The notes under the pieces are model-generated. The model made no database searches and was not told the DNA's origin. It worked only from the letters and a program-made list of their open reading frames with translations. 33,570 bases of DNA from an uncultured Mucilaginibacter sp. (lineage in GTDB: Bacteria > Bacteroidota > Bacteroidia > Sphingobacteriales > Sphingobacteriaceae), in the NCBI RefSeq assembly GCF_946481715.1, contig NZ_CAMLOV010000048.1:1-33570 (forward strand). The letters run 5' to 3'. Numbering within the stretch: position 1 is the first letter of the stretch; each line of letters opens with the position of its first letter. This document shows, piece after piece, positions 32,703-33,570 of this stretch. A program made the position numbers and the translations under genes.

Positions 32703-33073
32703 CTCTGTATGTTTTTGATGATACAAAGGTGGGGCTTAGTAAAAAGGAAGATGTAGCCGAATCTGCTGAGGTTGTAGTAGAAAATGGGGGAGAGGGCTGG
32801 AAATGCAGCAAACTAAACTGCCTGCGGTGTTTTTCGGCCTTGTGCAATAAGTGCTGTTGAGGTATAACCGATCGGCGCCACCCGGCCAGGCTTTGTTACA
32901 CACCGTAGCGGGCATAAACTAAACTCAGTGGGTTTTCTATCCCTAATAGCTTGTTAGTGCGTACCTTAGGTATCAACAACATTTAGTAACTTTAAAACGT
33001 AATGCACGTATACCATCGGTATAATAACCATAAATTAATAACTATTTTTTAAGTTTCTTGCAATCATCGTCAT
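32703..33073. other. 371-base divergent intergenic region
   Basis: It separates the NmrA-like gene (-) from the propeller sensor gene (+). On the minus side CACCTTTG (complement of 32724-32731) resembles a -7 element for the NmrA gene. On the plus side is the exact inverted repeat TATACC-ATC-GGTATA at 33009-33023. I found no gene or RNA within it. Confidence 0.55.
33009..33023 (+). promoter_or_regulatory. Inverted repeat TATACC-ATC-GGTATA upstream of the propeller sensor
   Basis: A perfect 6-base inverted repeat with a 3-base spacer, 51 bases before the ATG. A candidate operator; no paired regulator is identified. Confidence 0.45.
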
Positions 33074-33570
33074 ATGCGCGAACGCTTCTTAGTGGCAAAA
33101 ATATTTTTATTGCCCTTCTTTTTGCTACTTATCCCCTTTTGCTCGTATTCGCAAAACGAGAGTTTAAAATTTGAGCATATCACCACCGAACAGGGGCTTA
33201 CCCAAATTAACGTTAACTGCATAAAACAGGGAAGCCTTGGCTTTATGTGGGTAGGCACGCGCAACGGCCTAAACCGGTACGACGGTTATAAGTTCCTCAC
33301 TTTTCGTAATGATGCTAAGGACGAAAATTCCATTAGCAACAACATGATCAATGACCTGGCCGAAGACCACGACAGCAACATATGGCTGGCTACGCAAAAC
33401 GGGCTAAATATGTATAGCCGCCGCACCGGCGCCTTTGTTAGGTTTATGCACAACGACAAGGACATTAATTCCCTATCCAGCAACGTTACTAACCGCCTGA
33501 TAGTTGACAACGAAGGTAATTTGTGGATAGCTACCCAAAACCGAGGCATAGACCATTACGATGTTAAAAA
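33074..33570 (+). CDS. Two-component-regulator propeller sensor, truncated by window end
   Basis: The first 165 codons of a longer gene, open to the window edge. It starts MRERFLVAKIFLLPFFLLL with a signal peptide ending near SYSQ (residue 27). It then has repeats of the regulator-propeller type: GFMWVGTRNGLNRYDGYKF, NIWLATQNGLNMYSR, NLWIATQNRGIDHYD, each with the W-[IVL]-[GA]-T-x-N-G pattern. Such proteins in Bacteroidota are usually hybrid two-component systems with a periplasmic beta-propeller, a transmembrane helix and kinase/AraC domains, often controlling polysaccharide use. The downstream domains are not visible, so the full type is inference. Confidence 0.88.
   Translation, partial: MRERFLVAKIFLLPFFLLLIPFCSYSQNESLKFEHITTEQGLTQINVNCIKQGSLGFMWVGTRNGLNRYDGYKFLTFRNDAKDENSISNNMINDLAEDHDSNIWLATQNGLNMYSRRTGAFVRFMHNDKDINSLSSNVTNRLIVDNEGNLWIATQNRGIDHYDVK

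Noticed and set aside
32662..32847. 61-codon minus-strand ORF over the NmrA-like gene start
   Set aside because: It overlaps the real NmrA-like gene in another frame and has no ribosome site or known features.

Overview
The window looks like chromosomal DNA from a Bacteroidota bacterium, most likely Sphingobacteriaceae (Mucilaginibacter/Pedobacter-like). This is inferred, not proven. The supporting signs are the long insert-bearing form of IspG, AraC regulators with a membrane N-terminus, hybrid histidine kinases, a two-component-regulator propeller protein, TAnnTTTG-type promoter elements, and dispersed short AT-rich or heptameric repeats. The left end is a contig end: bases 1-48 are Illumina library adapter joined to the interior of a gene.

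Layout. 49-3003: a TldD/TldE (PmbA) pair, the first member cut by the adapter junction. 3079-6568: a membrane/coiled-coil protein, an APH-fold kinase, a convergent lipoprotein and a beta-hydroxyacid dehydrogenase. 6657-9210: ispG, with two low-complexity heptamer tracts inside its coding sequence, overlapping a Sel1-repeat protein. 9286-14657: a GNAT acetyltransferase, a membrane-anchored AraC regulator, a large secreted protein that may be PHP-like, and a DoxX-like membrane protein. 14658-16864: dnaK with a well-defined upstream region (repeats and a sigma-54-like element) and a strong terminator. 17041-21491: a minus-strand block with an alpha/beta hydrolase lacking its nucleophile serine, a single-domain response regulator, a glycine-zipper protein with a structured leader, and a GntP permease plus alpha/beta hydrolase operon. 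21598-25600: a VOC protein, a Bcr/CflA exporter, and a lipocalin-like lipoprotein divergent from a secreted GH51 arabinofuranosidase. 25939-29400: a hybrid histidine kinase, a 51-residue charged small protein, and a degenerate sigma/short anti-sigma pair. 29624-32702: a carboxypeptidase-regulatory-like protein, a DUF4126 protein, and an NmrA-like reductase followed by an AraC regulator. 33074-end: the start of a propeller-type sensor (likely a hybrid two-component system) cut by the window edge.

Most genes are housekeeping or ordinary accessory functions, and I see no phage, IS element, CRISPR array, rRNA or tRNA. I do not see a large undescribed multi-gene system. The more interesting signals are smaller: the dnaK and kinase upstream elements, intergenic-type repeats inside ispG, three other dispersed inverted-repeat families, a back-to-back promoter pair with a palindromic -33 region, the degenerate sigma/anti-sigma module, the catalytically altered hydrolase, and the overlooked 51-residue gene.
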